46,717 nucleotides of DNA from Gammaproteobacteria bacterium. Lineage in GTDB: Bacteria; Pseudomonadota; Gammaproteobacteria; Pseudomonadales; Azotimanducaceae. The position numbers and the translations under genes are program-made. Within the stretch, counting starts at the first letter, position 1, and each line of letters begins with the position of its first letter. Shown piece after piece: positions 27,772 through 37,644 of the stretch. The notes under the pieces were generated by a model that saw only the letters and a program-made list of their open reading frames with translations, did not search any database and had not been told where the DNA came from. The stretch is taken from positions 1 through 46,717 of the forward strand of contig JASJXV010000009.1 of the NCBI GenBank assembly GCA_030123805.1, written 5' to 3'.

Positions 27772-29241
27772 ATGAAATATAAAGATTTGCGCGACTTTAT
27801 CAACATGTTAGAAGCGCAAGGCGAACTGGTTCGAGTTCAGCCCGAAGTGGATCCAAATCTGGAGGTTACAGAAATTTGTAACCGGGTATTGCAGCACGAG
27901 GGCCCGGCTCTGCTATTTGAAAATCCCAAAGGCTGTAACATTCCACTACTGGGTAATCTTTTTGGTACCACACGACGCGTTGCTTTGGGTATGGGCCAGG
28001 AATCCGTTACTCAGCTTAGAGAGATAGGCCGACTCCTCGCCTATCTTAAAGAGCCTGATCCGCCGAAGGGCATCAAGGATGCCTGGGAAAAACTTCCCAT
28101 ATTCAAGCAAGTCATGAACATGGCGCCCCGGATTGTACGCAATCCCCTGTGCCAGCAAAATGTCCTGGAACAGGTGGACCTGTCCCGATTACCGATTCAG
28201 ACTTGCTGGCCTGAAGATGTAGCGCCACTGATTACCTGGCCTCTAGTAGTCACCAGGGGGCCTAATAAAGAGCGCCACAATGTCGGCATATATCGCATGC
28301 AGGTTCTCTCTAAAGACAAGGTTATTATGCGATGGTTACCGCAACGAGGCGGTGCATTGGATTTCCGCGAGTGGAAAGAGAAATTCCCGGGGGAGCGATT
28401 TCCGGTCTCAGTCGTGCTGGGAGCGGATCCAGCAACAATATTGGCAGCAGTAACCCCTATCCCTGACTCTCTATCAGAAGCAGCCTTTGCTGGTCTCCTC
28501 AGAGGTAGCAAGTCCGAACTTACTCAATGTGTGACGAATGATCTGCTGGTGCCAGCTCGTGCAGAATTTGTACTCGAAGGATTTATCGACCCTGATGAGA
28601 TTCACGATGAAGGACCTTACGGCGATCACACCGGATATTATAATGAGGTCGAACAGTTCCCCGTAATGACCATCACCCGAATCTGCCACCGAAACGATCC
28701 CATCTACCACAGTACTTACACAGGCAAACCCCCTGATGAACCCGCCATTCTCGGATTGGCGTTGAACGAAGTGTTTGTGCCCATTCTGCAGAAGCAATTT
28801 CCCGAAATAGTTGATTTTTATCTACCGCCGGAAGGGTGCTCGTATAGGATGGCCATTGTAACAATACGTAAGCAATTCCCCGGTCACGCCAGACATGTCA
28901 TGATGGGTGTATGGAGTTATCTAAGGCAGTTTATGTACACCAAATTTATTGTTGTTACTGATGATGATGTAGACGCAAGAAATTGGAAAGAAGTTATTTG
29001 GGCGCTGACAACGCGCGTCGATCCAAAAAGGGATGTCCAGATAATAGAGAACACACCGATAGATTATCTGGATTTTGCTTCACCTGTTGCAGGCCTCGGA
29101 TCCAAAATGGGTATTGATGCGACCAATAAGTGGCCATCGGAAACTCAACGGGTATGGGGCCGCACTATTAAAATGTCCGGGGATGTGAAATCAAGAATAG
29201 ATGAAATATGGTCTTCCCTTGAGATCCCACTCGCCAAGTAA
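27772..29241 (+). CDS. ubiD: 3-octaprenyl-4-hydroxybenzoate decarboxylase UbiD
   Basis: This 489-residue enzyme decarboxylates the polyprenyl-hydroxybenzoate ring in ubiquinone synthesis, using prenylated FMN made by UbiX. The N-terminus [20 protein letters not shown] and the central block [20 protein letters not shown], followed by [13 protein letters not shown] (the Glu-containing active-site segment), are standard. Length is normal. It lies 41 bp downstream of rho, the Pseudomonas arrangement, and converges on hemY. Confidence 0.97.
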   Translation: MKYKDLRDFINMLEAQGELVRVQPEVDPNLEVTEICNRVLQHEGPALLFENPKGCNIPLLGNLFGTTRRVALGMGQESVTQLREIGRLLAYLKEPDPPKGIKDAWEKLPIFKQVMNMAPRIVRNPLCQQNVLEQVDLSRLPIQTCWPEDVAPLITWPLVVTRGPNKERHNVGIYRMQVLSKDKVIMRWLPQRGGALDFREWKEKFPGERFPVSVVLGADPATILAAVTPIPDSLSEAAFAGLLRGSKSELTQCVTNDLLVPARAEFVLEGFIDPDEIHDEGPYGDHTGYYNEVEQFPVMTITRICHRNDPIYHSTYTGKPPDEPAILGLALNEVFVPILQKQFPEIVDFYLPPEGCSYRMAIVTIRKQFPGHARHVMMGVWSYLRQFMYTKFIVVTDDDVDARNWKEVIWALTTRVDPKRDVQIIENTPIDYLDFASPVAGLGSKMGIDATNKWPSETQRVWGRTIKMSGDVKSRIDEIWSSLEIPLAK

Positions 29242-29286
29242 TAATTCCATGGGGTGATTTGAGCACCAGGAGACTCACACAACTCA

Positions 29287-30480
29287 TCAATAATCTGCTT
29301 CCTCCTCGGCCATCGCAAGCAAATACAATTGGTTGCTGCGCACATGATCTCCAAGCTTCGCCATCACTCTACCAAGCGTTATACAATTTTCACGACTGCG
29401 CTTGACAGCCATGCTCTTTTCCAGGTGATGTCTGGCAGTCTCGTAGTCGCCCAACTGTATGTAAAGCCTGCCAATGCAAAGCAATACCCGGGGATTGTCA
29501 GGGTATTTCTGTAACCAGGATTCCGCTGTCTTGATTTGATTTTGGGGATCTGGCGAGGCAAGCATACCGAAATAATCAACCAGGGATTCATGCCATTGAG
29601 ATTTGAGCGCTTTTCTGACGATCTCCGTTGCTTCCGCTTTAGCACCTGAATTCACCAGGTTGCTGGCATGCGCTAGCAGAATTTCACTATCTTTCCTCAA
29701 TTCAGATGGCACCTGTTTCCACATCTGCCTGAATTGATCCTGAGCATTCTCATTCACTGAGGTAATATCATTGGCAGCGGATTGATTCAACAACGAGCAC
29801 CAAACCAGCTTTTCCAATTCAGCATATCTTTCTTTGGCTAAATTCTTCTTTAACGCAGGAAGTAACTCTTTACATGATCGCCAGTCATGCAATGCACCGT
29901 AGACCTTCACGAGAAGCTCTAACACAACGGCATTTCGAGGTAGATGTGACAAGGTGGACACAGCCTGTTCCCACTCTTCGATATCGATCTGAAATTTGGC
30001 CTGACTGATGCCGATGGCCAGTTCAGATCCATCGGCTCGCTCTCTGGCCAACTGAATAAGTTCATCTCGTTTTTCGATATCTCCCTGTTCCTGTGCTGCT
30101 CTGGCTGCACCCAGGTAATTGACCAACGGCAGCGCAGAATCATCGCCTGCTCTCAACAAATAATTTTGTGCTCTCAGCCAATGGCCCTCTATCAAACTAG
30201 TGATTCCCCTGTTAGTGAGGTCGTGTGCTCTCGATAGCCGTTGCCGGGTACGCCAATTGCCCCATATGCCTCCCGATGACAACAACACCCTCATCAACCG
30301 CAACAGTCCCAGTATGACTAACAGCAGGAGTACCAGTGCTCCCAGAAATACCCACAGACTGGTCTGCAGCGTTGTACCATCATAGGTTAACAGGACATAT
30401 CCTGGATCTTTGGCAATGAGATTTCCAAGCCACCCAGCCACTAGAATGGTCAGGATTATATAAACAAGCGTCCTTCTCAT
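29287..30480 (-). CDS. hemY: HemY-type protein (membrane-anchored TPR protein)
   Basis: The 397-residue protein has two N-terminal membrane helices (about 5-25 and 40-65), the HemY_N region, and then a cytoplasmic or periplasmic helical repeat domain with TPR-like units (VLLCIGRLYIQLGDYETARHH near the C-terminus). It is the last gene of hemC-hemD-hemX-hemY. Despite the name, this gammaproteobacterial HemY is not protoporphyrinogen oxidase; its role in haem synthesis is unclear. It overlaps hemX by 4 nt. Confidence 0.9.
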   Translation of the reverse strand: MRRTLVYIILTILVAGWLGNLIAKDPGYVLLTYDGTTLQTSLWVFLGALVLLLLVILGLLRLMRVLLSSGGIWGNWRTRQRLSRAHDLTNRGITSLIEGHWLRAQNYLLRAGDDSALPLVNYLGAARAAQEQGDIEKRDELIQLARERADGSELAIGISQAKFQIDIEEWEQAVSTLSHLPRNAVVLELLVKVYGALHDWRSCKELLPALKKNLAKERYAELEKLVWCSLLNQSAANDITSVNENAQDQFRQMWKQVPSELRKDSEILLAHASNLVNSGAKAEATEIVRKALKSQWHESLVDYFGMLASPDPQNQIKTAESWLQKYPDNPRVLLCIGRLYIQLGDYETARHHLEKSMAVKRSRENCITLGRVMAKLGDHVRSNQLYLLAMAEEEADY

Positions 30481-31616
30481 TGATTCCCGTCCGTGACGGA
30501 TTTTTGTACCGCACCGCCGGGTGATTTGTGAAAATCTGTTAGCAGTTCCCGGATTAGTATCAGGGAAGACGAGATATCCGGTAACTGGCGTTCCACTCGA
30601 ATTTGTAACATTTCTTCAAGGCTTTTTAACATTGCCCCGGTCAGGGGATCCGTTGGTTCAAAGTACAGTTTGATCCAATTTAGACTTTCGTTAAGACTAT
30701 ATTCAAAAACTGTTTGCGTCCCTTTGAGTGATGCCACCTGGGCCTGTTCGAGTTTCAGAATCAGGTTCTGGCGAAGATAATATTCTTCTGCTGGCGGCAA
30801 TATTGGCTGTATACGTTCGGTGCCCCGGCGAAAATCGATCAACCCGTTCAGCTTTGCAAACAGCTTGTCGAAAAACAGAGTTACATGATCGGCCCAGTTA
30901 AGAGATACCTCAATCAACTCGTTAGCATTTACTGGTCCTGCAGAGACTTCCGCGACTTGATAACTTTTTCGTTTTTGTTGGAGCAGGTTTACTTGATTTA
31001 CCAACGCCCCCAGGCGTAGATACAAGCCATCCAGATCGATCCCGCCCACTGCCTTTAATTTGGCAATGTCATTTGCAATGGCTTCTCTTATCGTGAATGC
31101 AGAAATACCCGCCGATTTTTCGAGGATGTCATCTGCTGACATAAGCAGGCCAATTGCAGTGTCCACTTCTTTTTCTATCAGCACCCTTTGACTAGCGAGC
31201 TTTAGCAGATACTCTACTTCCGCTAGCAACCAGTCGCGACTACTGGTACCTTCCATCGACTGGACTTCGCGAATTACTTCACTCAGCTGCTTTTGTATTT
31301 TCTCAGCCTGATTCGACTGTAACGTTTGTAACGAATTGACCTGTTGCCTTATTTCTACCAGCTCCTGCTCAGCCCGTCTTATCGGTTGTTCAAGAGCCAA
31401 CAGATATTCATCCAATGATCCGGACGCCTGTTGTTGGTAACTAACAAACACACTATAGGCAGCTCCACCAAGCGCAATAAATGCCATCAAGAGTGCAGCT
31501 ATTGATGCCGCGCTCGAACCGGACGCACTCGGTTTCTCTTCCCGGGTCACTTTATGTTCCAGTCGGTCAAGTGCATCATCTATATCAGATGCCGTTGAAG
31601 AATTCGGTTCATCCAC
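30477..31616 (-). CDS. hemX: HemX-type membrane protein
   Basis: The 379-residue protein has an acidic cytoplasmic N-terminus, one membrane helix (about 33-55, ASIAALLMAFIALGGAAYSV), a coiled-coil (about 70-115, Gln/Glu-rich) and a helical domain ending DFHKSPGGAV. Databases often call it uroporphyrinogen-III C-methyltransferase, but no SAM-methyltransferase motifs are visible, so that name should be avoided. It overlaps hemD by 8 nt and hemY by 4 nt, indicating translational coupling. Confidence 0.9.
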   Translation of the reverse strand: MDEPNSSTASDIDDALDRLEHKVTREEKPSASGSSAASIAALLMAFIALGGAAYSVFVSYQQQASGSLDEYLLALEQPIRRAEQELVEIRQQVNSLQTLQSNQAEKIQKQLSEVIREVQSMEGTSSRDWLLAEVEYLLKLASQRVLIEKEVDTAIGLLMSADDILEKSAGISAFTIREAIANDIAKLKAVGGIDLDGLYLRLGALVNQVNLLQQKRKSYQVAEVSAGPVNANELIEVSLNWADHVTLFFDKLFAKLNGLIDFRRGTERIQPILPPAEEYYLRQNLILKLEQAQVASLKGTQTVFEYSLNESLNWIKLYFEPTDPLTGAMLKSLEEMLQIRVERQLPDISSSLILIRELLTDFHKSPGGAVQKSVTDGNQ

Positions 31617-32388
31617 GGTATTGTTCTCTCACAATTAATTGGTCAATAGTAATCCGCAACGCATCTAACATTGAATCATCATCCGCTCCGTTCGCCAGAT
31701 GACAACGGGGAAAGCCCAGTCTATCTGCCATTTTCAACAGTCGTTCGGACGGCAGGATCAGCTTAATCTGTGTTTTGGCTGCTTCTGCTTGCATGAGGTT
31801 CGCAAGGTAATCCAGCGCGGCTCTGCTGGTTATCATTATTATTTCAATACTGTGTTGTTCAAGCAGTTTGTAAAGGTCTTCGGACGTCCAGGACTCCCTG
31901 TCTCTTCTATAGGTTTCCAGATAATCTACTTCAGCACCTCTGCTGCGAAGTGTATCGGCCAGCTTTTCCCTTCCTTCTGTTCCCCGGACTATGAGCACTT
32001 TCTTGCCACTGACCTGCTGCAGTACAGCCAATTCCAATAAACCTTCGGAGTTCTCTCGAGCGGGAGTAACGACATCAATATTGTATGCTCTCAACCTGTT
32101 TGCAGTGGCTTTGCCTACTGCAAACCAGGTGATGGCTACTGGCAGTTGTGGCCAATAGTTTTCTACCCAGGTCATACCGAACTGCACAGCCGGACCACTA
32201 ATAAAGATTACCAGATCGTAACTATCAAGATTCATGACTTTTTGTTTTGCAGCCTGATCTATCGGCAAGTTTTCCAGCTTGAGCAGGGGAAAGGCAACGG
32301 GATGTGCACCGCTATTCTCAATCGCTTTAAGAATTCCGGCGGATTGTTCCATCGGGCGTGTAACCAATACAGCCTTCCTGGTCATCAC
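31609..32388 (-). CDS. hemD: Uroporphyrinogen-III synthase
   Basis: The 259-residue protein has the two-lobed HemD fold. Diagnostic phrases are VLVTRPMEQSAGIL, SYDLVIFISGPAVQFGM, WFAVGKATANRLRAY, KKVLIVRGTEGREKLADTLR with VDYLETYRR, and IEIIMITSRAALDYLANL. It closes hydroxymethylbilane with inversion of ring D. It lies 36 bp after hemC and overlaps hemX. Confidence 0.95.
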   Translation of the reverse strand: MMTRKAVLVTRPMEQSAGILKAIENSGAHPVAFPLLKLENLPIDQAAKQKVMNLDSYDLVIFISGPAVQFGMTWVENYWPQLPVAITWFAVGKATANRLRAYNIDVVTPARENSEGLLELAVLQQVSGKKVLIVRGTEGREKLADTLRSRGAEVDYLETYRRDRESWTSEDLYKLLEQHSIEIIMITSRAALDYLANLMQAEAAKTQIKLILPSERLLKMADRLGFPRCHLANGADDDSMLDALRITIDQLIVREQYRG

Positions 32389-32424
32389 AGTTACTCTTTC
32401 TGATACCCTGATATGTGGAGATGA

Positions 32425-33345
32425 TTAAATGCCAAGCAGCTCCAACGCGCCCTGCGCGATTAGTTTATCCGCTAACTGTATTCCAAGCTGCTCTGCCTGA
32501 GAAGCATCTCCTGCCATCTTGTCAATCATTATCTGACTGCCATCCAAACGGGCAACCAATCCGACCAGATTGAGATTCTTCCCAATCAGCTGGGCATATG
32601 CCGCTACAGGAGCTTCACAGTTCGCATTTAACGATCTGGACATTGCTCTCTCCGCGCTCACACACATAAAGGTTGGCTCGTGATTAAGAAGCTGTAACAT
32701 AGACAATGTTTCCTGATCATCGCTTCTGCATTCTATGCCAACGGCTCCTTGCCCAGCCGCGGGTATGGATGTTTCAACTGGAAACTTGTAAGTAATACGA
32801 TCTGACAACTCCAATCTTTCAAGCCCTGCCACAGCCAGAAGGATGGCGGCGTAATTTCCCTCATCCAGTTTTCTAAGCCGGGTTCCCACATTCCCGCGCA
32901 GATCAACATAATCCAGATCCGGTCTTAGTGCACTAATCTGGGATTTTCGTCGCACACTGGATGTACCCAATTTCGCACCGGAAGGCAGCGCTTCCAGGTT
33001 CTGGTAGTCATTTGATACGAATGCGTCCCGCGGATCTGCACGCTCGCAAATTGTGGCAATGGACATGCCGTCAGGGAGTTGCATTGGCACATCTTTCATG
33101 GAGTGCACAGCAATATCTGCAGTCCCTTCAAACAGCGCTGTTTCCAACTCCTTCACAAACAAGCCCTTACCCCCTACTTTGCTCAGTGGCTTATCGAGGA
33201 TTTTGTCACCGCGCGTGGTTATGCCGACGATTTCCACCTGCAAATCAGGAAAATGTGACCGTAACAGCTCTTTTACGTATTCGGCTTGCCACAGTGCCAG
33301 GGCGCTTTCCCGCGTGGCAATACGGATCTTGTGCATATATTTCAC
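32425..33345 (-). CDS. hemC: Hydroxymethylbilane synthase (porphobilinogen deaminase)
   Basis: The 306-residue enzyme links four porphobilinogens into hydroxymethylbilane. The dipyrromethane cofactor is attached to the Cys in SLNANCEAPVAAYA. Other signatures are RIATRESALALWQAEYV, KDVPMQLPDGM and LRGNVGTRLRKLDEGNY. The start may be 33345 or the next in-frame ATG at 33336, which gives the family-like MHKIRIATR. It heads the hem operon; TATAAT on the minus strand at 33430-33435 is a good -10, giving a leader of about 80 nt. Confidence 0.96.
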   Translation of the reverse strand: MKYMHKIRIATRESALALWQAEYVKELLRSHFPDLQVEIVGITTRGDKILDKPLSKVGGKGLFVKELETALFEGTADIAVHSMKDVPMQLPDGMSIATICERADPRDAFVSNDYQNLEALPSGAKLGTSSVRRKSQISALRPDLDYVDLRGNVGTRLRKLDEGNYAAILLAVAGLERLELSDRITYKFPVETSIPAAGQGAVGIECRSDDQETLSMLQLLNHEPTFMCVSAERAMSRSLNANCEAPVAAYAQLIGKNLNLVGLVARLDGSQIMIDKMAGDASQAEQLGIQLADKLIAQGALELLGI

Positions 33346-33386
33346 TGTCTATTATTGTTGAAGAAAAAGACATTTGGCGCAGGGCT

Positions 33387-33435
33387 TGACTTGCGAAGTC
33401 AGAGACCAGGTTGTGCCGTTATTGCGGCGATTATA
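33387..33435 (-). promoter_or_regulatory. hemC promoter -10 and downstream dyad
   Basis: The minus strand has TATAAT at 33435-33430, with no clear -35. About 30 nt downstream is the dyad TGACTT-N3-AAGTCA (33387-33401 on the plus strand), which would lie in the hemC leader as a hairpin or operator. The remainder of 33346-33605 shows nothing else. Confidence 0.4.
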
Positions 33436-33605
33436 TAGGAAAGGGCGAAGTAAAGTGATGCCTCTACTTGCTCAGCCATTGATTACTTCAGGGCGCCCAA
33501 TTGCGCCCGAAGGGGAAATTGTCTATTTTCAGGCAACCACAATGATTCAGAACACCATTGCCGAAGATGTCAGTGTCAGCGAGAGACCCGATAAGGTTAT
33601 CTATT

Positions 33606-34340
33606 CTAAAGGCGCTGAACCAATCGTCTGAGTCCGGATATATGCCGACGGCTAACATCCAGTTTTTCTTCGACGCCTTTCATGCGAACCTGGTAGTGAC
33701 CATGAACATCACGTTCCAATCCGTCCAGATGATCTGTCATTACCAACGCGTTTCGATGCACGCGCACCAGCAAATCCCCAAATTCATCCTCGAGATCCCT
33801 GAGAGTGTCATCAATAAGCAGCTCACCGCCTTCATGACGCACCGTGACATACTTATGATCAGCCTGGAAGAAACACACATCATGCAGTGGCACCAATTCA
33901 ATGCCGCGGCGCGTTTTTGCACTGATATGCGTGCGTATTTTGCCGCGTTGGCCGTCACCTTTTATGTGGGCAATCTGTACCTTATTTGCTTTTACGACTT
34001 TCGAGAGTGTTTCCTGCAGGGCATCCCTGCGAACTGGTTTCAACAAATATCCTGCAGCACTAACCTTGTATGCGTCTATGGCATGCTCGCCAAAAGCCGT
34101 GCAATAGATAATTGCTGGCGGTGATGGCAGTTTGGCTATATGTTCACCAGCAGTAAGCCCGTCCATATCTGGCATGCGAATGTCCAGCAGTACGATGTCA
34201 GGATCCAGCAACTTAATCTTTTCGATTGCTTGTCTACCGGAGGCTGCCTCTCCTGCAACTTCATAGCAATCCAAAGCTCCTACCATACGAATTAGTCTTT
34301 CTCTTGCCAGTCTTTCGTCATCTACAATTAGTACCCTCAT
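33606..34340 (-). CDS. algR: LytTR-family response regulator, AlgR-like
   Basis: The 244-residue regulator has a receiver domain with phospho-acceptor Asp53 in VLLDIRMPDMDG, the conserved Lys in YLLKPVRRDAL, and a C-terminal LytTR DNA-binding domain (about 140-240, VCFFQADHKYVTVRHEGGEL). In Pseudomonas AlgR controls alginate, twitching and virulence genes, and it sits between fimS/algZ and hemC exactly as here. Regulon here is unknown; no alginate genes are in the window. The histidine kinase gene ends 178 bp upstream on the same strand. Confidence 0.9.
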   Translation of the reverse strand: MRVLIVDDERLARERLIRMVGALDCYEVAGEAASGRQAIEKIKLLDPDIVLLDIRMPDMDGLTAGEHIAKLPSPPAIIYCTAFGEHAIDAYKVSAAGYLLKPVRRDALQETLSKVVKANKVQIAHIKGDGQRGKIRTHISAKTRRGIELVPLHDVCFFQADHKYVTVRHEGGELLIDDTLRDLEDEFGDLLVRVHRNALVMTDHLDGLERDVHGHYQVRMKGVEEKLDVSRRHISGLRRLVQRL

Positions 34341-34518
34341 GATTTCTGCCTCTATGGACTCTAATCTGAGAATATCACCGGGTCGGGTCCATTTTCTCCG
34401 GTGAGCTCTCTTGTAGCCTAAAAGTTAAAACATTTTCAGGGGAAAAAACGTGACCTGGTCGACATTATTCCCAAGTATGCCTTCAGTTCTTCAAATATTG
34501 AGCACTCACGCACACTTT

Positions 34519-35598
34519 TCATGCATTTTCGTGCGGATATTGCACCCAGGTTTCGTAAGTAATTTCATCTACTCTGGTCGTTACCCGCCCCTGAGATCCG
34601 TAAATTGCGTGTAATCGACTGCGGATATTATCCAAAGCCATTCTATTTCCCGAGCTATGCACCGTGTCACCTCTTCCGTGAGGATTCCTTACCCTGAGAT
34701 TGATGCCATTTTCGTCAATAAAAATACGCACATTTACAGTGCCGCCATCCTTGAGCGGTTGAATACCATGATAAATAGCATTCTCCAGTAATGGTTGCAG
34801 TGTTAGAAGCGGGATCCTGATCATTGCTGGATCTACTTCTATGTCCCACTCTACTCGCAGTCGATCATCAAGACGGAGAGATTCAATTCGCACGTAACGT
34901 TTACACAGATCCAGTTCCTCGCTAAGAGTGACTTGTACACCGCTGGTGTCACTTAAACTCGCCCTGAACAAAACCGATAGATCTTCAACGACTTCCTCTG
35001 CCATGTCAGGATCCACGGATATAAGACTGGCAATGATATTCATGCTGTTGAACAGAAAATGCGGGCGGATTCGAGACTGCAACGCCTGAATTCGAGCCTG
35101 CAATTCAGCATGCTTTTGTTGCACATACTGATGCTGAAGGTACAGGTATCTGAACGCTAAACCCGTGATAATCGCACTAATAAGCATATTCCTGAGTATC
35201 GTGTTCCAGTCGAAGCCAGGCCATTGAAATCCATCCACCTGCACTACCCAGACTGCGATCAGGCTGAAAGTCAGCGTGATTAACATCACCAGAGCAAAAG
35301 CCAGGCTGGTTCCCAGGGCAGTACTCAGGCTGCCCAAAAAATGCCGAAGATTGCATAGCGCACCGGCGCTACAGAGTGCTACCCACTGCACAAATAACGA
35401 AGTCAAACCAAGCTGAGTCCAACTGAAATCGGCCAGGCCGCTATCGGATAACACTAATACGAATGCCAGCAACTCAAATATCAATATCAGGAATAGAATA
35501 CTTTGCGTAGCGCAGAGATCAGGTAAGAAGAAGCTCTGTTCCAACGGCTCAACTGCGTCCGGATTTGATTGTTTTGTAGATTTCTGTGATGCGTTCAT
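34519..35598 (-). CDS. algZ: LytS/FimS-type sensor histidine kinase (AlgZ)
   Basis: From the ATG at 35598 the product is about 359 residues: an N-terminal membrane domain with roughly four helices, a coiled linker, then the His-kinase core HFLFNSMNIIASLI with the phospho-accepting His, and an ATPase lid region with LLTLQPLLENAIYHGIQPL as the N-box. The open frame extends to 35769, but that extension would overlap the argH start and the TATAAT at 35646-35651, so a start at 35598 (or 35637) is preferred. It pairs with the AlgR-like regulator downstream and diverges from argH, as in Pseudomonas. Confidence 0.85.
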   Translation of the reverse strand: MNASQKSTKQSNPDAVEPLEQSFFLPDLCATQSILFLILIFELLAFVLVLSDSGLADFSWTQLGLTSLFVQWVALCSAGALCNLRHFLGSLSTALGTSLAFALVMLITLTFSLIAVWVVQVDGFQWPGFDWNTILRNMLISAIITGLAFRYLYLQHQYVQQKHAELQARIQALQSRIRPHFLFNSMNIIASLISVDPDMAEEVVEDLSVLFRASLSDTSGVQVTLSEELDLCKRYVRIESLRLDDRLRVEWDIEVDPAMIRIPLLTLQPLLENAIYHGIQPLKDGGTVNVRIFIDENGINLRVRNPHGRGDTVHSSGNRMALDNIRSRLHAIYGSQGRVTTRVDEITYETWVQYPHENA

Positions 35599-35640
35599 AG
35601 CTGAATCTATCTCATACTTATTCAGGCGAAGTCCCATGTT

Positions 35641-35659
35641 ACTGATATAATCTATCAGT
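35641..35659. promoter_or_regulatory. Palindrome overlapping the argH -10 in the argH-algZ divergent region
   Basis: ACTGATA and TATCAGT flank TAATC (35641-35659), a perfect 7-bp dyad. It overlaps TATAAT (35646-35651), the likely argH -10, 39 bp before the argH ATG. No strong -35 is visible. The position suits a repressor or the AlgR-like regulator, but the sequence does not match a site I can name. Confidence 0.5.
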
Positions 35660-35689
35660 ACAAACAACACGCAGTATATGGAAACCAGA

Positions 35690-37099
35690 ATGAGTAACGA
35701 TGATAGACCAAAAAAGCTCTGGGAAGGTAGATTCACCGAAACCACAGATGATTTTGTTGAGTCCTTCACTGCTTCTGTTCAGTTTGACCAACGCATGGCG
35801 ACTCAGGACATAAAGGGCTCTATTGCTCATGCCACCATGCTTGAGAGTACAGGGATTCTCACTCGTACGGAGCTCGAAGCGATTAGAATTGGTTTGGAAG
35901 ACATTTCGGTCGAGATAAGCAATGGCAATTTCAGTTGGTCAGTTGCACTGGAAGACGTGCATATGAATATCGAAAAAGCCTTGACCGACAGAATCGGCGA
36001 TGTCGGCAAAAAACTGCATACGGGAAGATCTCGTAATGACCAGGTAGCCACTGATTTACGCTTATACCTGCGTGACGAAATTGACATCATCATCGCAGAG
36101 ATTCGCCGCCTTCAACGTGGCATCCTGGATCTGGCCGAACTGCAAGCAGCGACCATAATGCCGGGTTTTACACACATGCAAGTGGCTCAACCCGTTACCT
36201 TTGGACATCATCTGATGGCCTGGTTTGAAATGATAGAGAGAGACTGTCAGCGCCTGTCCGATTGTCGATCCAGAGTAAATATAATGCCACTTGGTGCTGC
36301 AGCCCTCGCGGGAACAAGCTATCCCATAGACCGTCAGATGACTGCTGATCTGCTGGGATTTGATCGTCCGGGTTACAATTCCCTGGATTCCGTGAGTGAC
36401 CGGGACTTTGTCATCGAGTTCGCTGCCGTTGCCAGCCTCATTATGAACCACCTGTCCAGATGGTCTGAAGAGCTGGTGTTCTGGACTTCACCACTGGTTG
36501 ACTTCATTGAACTACCGGATCGTTTTTGCACCGGCTCGTCCATTATGCCGCAGAAAAAAAATCCCGATGTCCCGGAACTGGTGCGAGGCAAGAGCGGCAG
36601 GGTGACAGGTCACCTGATGTCGTTACTCATGCTGATGAAAGGTCAACCACTTGCTTACAACAAGGACAATCAGGAAGACAAAGAACCTCTTTTCGACACC
36701 ATAGATACCATTAAGGATTGTTTACGCGTCTATGCCGACATGATTCCCGCATTCAGCGTAAAAGCTGAGAAGATGCGAAATGCGGCATTAAAAGGCTATG
36801 CTACAGCGACAGACCTGGCTGACTATCTGGTCCGCAAGGGGCTGCCGTTCAGAGATGCCCACGAAGTTGTCGGTCAATTGGTACATCATGCTATTGGTAA
36901 GCAGCAGGATCTGGCAGAGTTGTCACTTGAAGAAATGTGTAGATTTTCTGACCTGATAGAGAATGACATATTTGATTTTCTTACTCTCGAAGGCTCGGTA
37001 ACTGCACGCAATCACATCGGCGGAACAGCTCCGGAACAGGTGCTGCAAGCGATAACAAGAGCCAGGCAGACGATCAAGCAGGCCGAATCGGCAAATTGA
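35690..37099 (+). CDS. argH: Argininosuccinate lyase
   Basis: The 469-residue enzyme splits argininosuccinate into arginine and fumarate. The fumarase/aspartase-family signature [16 protein letters not shown] carries the flexible catalytic loop serine. Other landmarks are [38 protein letters not shown] and [18 protein letters not shown] at 35690 is preferred because GGAAA stands 6 nt upstream and [15 protein letters not shown] matches family starts; the ATG at 35678 lacks a site. It converges with cyaY, whose end overlaps the argH end. Confidence 0.97.
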   Translation: MSNDDRPKKLWEGRFTETTDDFVESFTASVQFDQRMATQDIKGSIAHATMLESTGILTRTELEAIRIGLEDISVEISNGNFSWSVALEDVHMNIEKALTDRIGDVGKKLHTGRSRNDQVATDLRLYLRDEIDIIIAEIRRLQRGILDLAELQAATIMPGFTHMQVAQPVTFGHHLMAWFEMIERDCQRLSDCRSRVNIMPLGAAALAGTSYPIDRQMTADLLGFDRPGYNSLDSVSDRDFVIEFAAVASLIMNHLSRWSEELVFWTSPLVDFIELPDRFCTGSSIMPQKKNPDVPELVRGKSGRVTGHLMSLLMLMKGQPLAYNKDNQEDKEPLFDTIDTIKDCLRVYADMIPAFSVKAEKMRNAALKGYATATDLADYLVRKGLPFRDAHEVVGQLVHHAIGKQQDLAELSLEEMCRFSDLIENDIFDFLTLEGSVTARNHIGGTAPEQVLQAITRARQTIKQAESAN

Positions 37100-37394
37100 C
37101 CACCTCGCCCATTTGCTCCCCGAGAACTCTCTCCAGCAACCCCCGCAGGGTCTCACCGGTCTTTGCACAGTTCCAGATGCCATCTACTATGCCGAGATGG
37201 AAGCCGCCGGATCGAGCCGCTACCCAGATCTCGGAGGATACTCGCTGTCTACTCAAAATAATCATTGAGCCATCCGCACATTCTATGCTCAACACGCTCT
37301 CGGCCTGATCAAAATCCACATCCAATTGCTCCAATGAATCTTCGATGGAATCGAAGGTTTGGTCCACCAGATCATTAAATTCACTCTCGTTCAT
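37074..37394 (-). CDS. cyaY: Iron-sulfur assembly protein CyaY (bacterial frataxin)
   Basis: The 106-residue protein has the frataxin fold: an acidic first helix ([20 protein letters not shown], binding iron), then [16 protein letters not shown] and [12 protein letters not shown]. Frataxin modulates IscS-driven Fe-S cluster assembly. The last 26 bases overlap the end of argH on the other strand. In Pseudomonas and E. coli, cyaY is divergent from the lptM-lysA or lptM-dapF genes, as here. Confidence 0.93.
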   Translation of the reverse strand: MNESEFNDLVDQTFDSIEDSLEQLDVDFDQAESVLSIECADGSMIILSRQRVSSEIWVAARSGGFHLGIVDGIWNCAKTGETLRGLLERVLGEQMGEVVNLPIRPA

Positions 37395-37421
37395 AGTCTA
37401 CTCCGCTGATGTAGCGTCAAT

Positions 37422-37449
37422 TTGACCCAGGTGTGACCTCGAGTATACT
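37422..37449 (+). promoter_or_regulatory. Promoter of lptM-lysA
   Basis: TTGACC (37422-37427), a 16-bp spacer and TATACT (37444-37449) face lptM, 44 bp before its start. This is a good sigma-70 promoter in the cyaY/lptM divergent gap. Confidence 0.65.
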
Positions 37450-37492
37450 TGTCGCCCGCCCTGAATACCCCAGCTGATTTATGGGAAAGATT

Positions 37493-37603
37493 ATGCGACT
37501 GATACTGATTATACTATTCTTGTGCCTGTTTCTTGCTGGTTGTGGCCAGAAGGGACCGCTATTTTTGCCCGATGCAGACGATCCGGTTGAGCAACACGAT
37601 TAA
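37493..37603 (+). CDS. lptM: Short lipoprotein LptM (YifL/LppL family)
   Basis: A 36-residue protein. The signal peptide MRLILIILFLCLFLAGC ends in lipobox LAGC, with lipidated Cys17, then the family hallmark GQKGPLFLP. LptM binds the LptD/LptE lipopolysaccharide translocon and helps LptD reach its native disulfide pattern. Because of its size it is easily missed. An alternative ATG at 37481 is in frame, but GGAAAG stands a few bases before 37493. It precedes lysA by 41 bp, and the lptM-lysA-dapF order supports the call. Confidence 0.88.
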   Translation: MRLILIILFLCLFLAGCGQKGPLFLPDADDPVEQHD

Positions 37604-37644
37604 ACAAGTGCCTGATCCGGTCTCGCTGACGAGAATTTATTCCA

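Noticed and set aside
30477-31616. Calling hemX a uroporphyrinogen-III methyltransferase
   Set aside because: No SAM-binding motifs are visible; the database name is a carry-over from fused proteins.
33374-33631. 85-residue plus-strand ORF between hemC and algR
   Set aside because: It overlaps the hemC promoter and the end of algR, has no ribosome site and shows no family match.
35599-35769. 57-residue N-terminal extension of the AlgZ-like kinase
   Set aside because: It would overlap the argH start and its -10; a start at 35598 or 35637 leaves normal divergent promoters.
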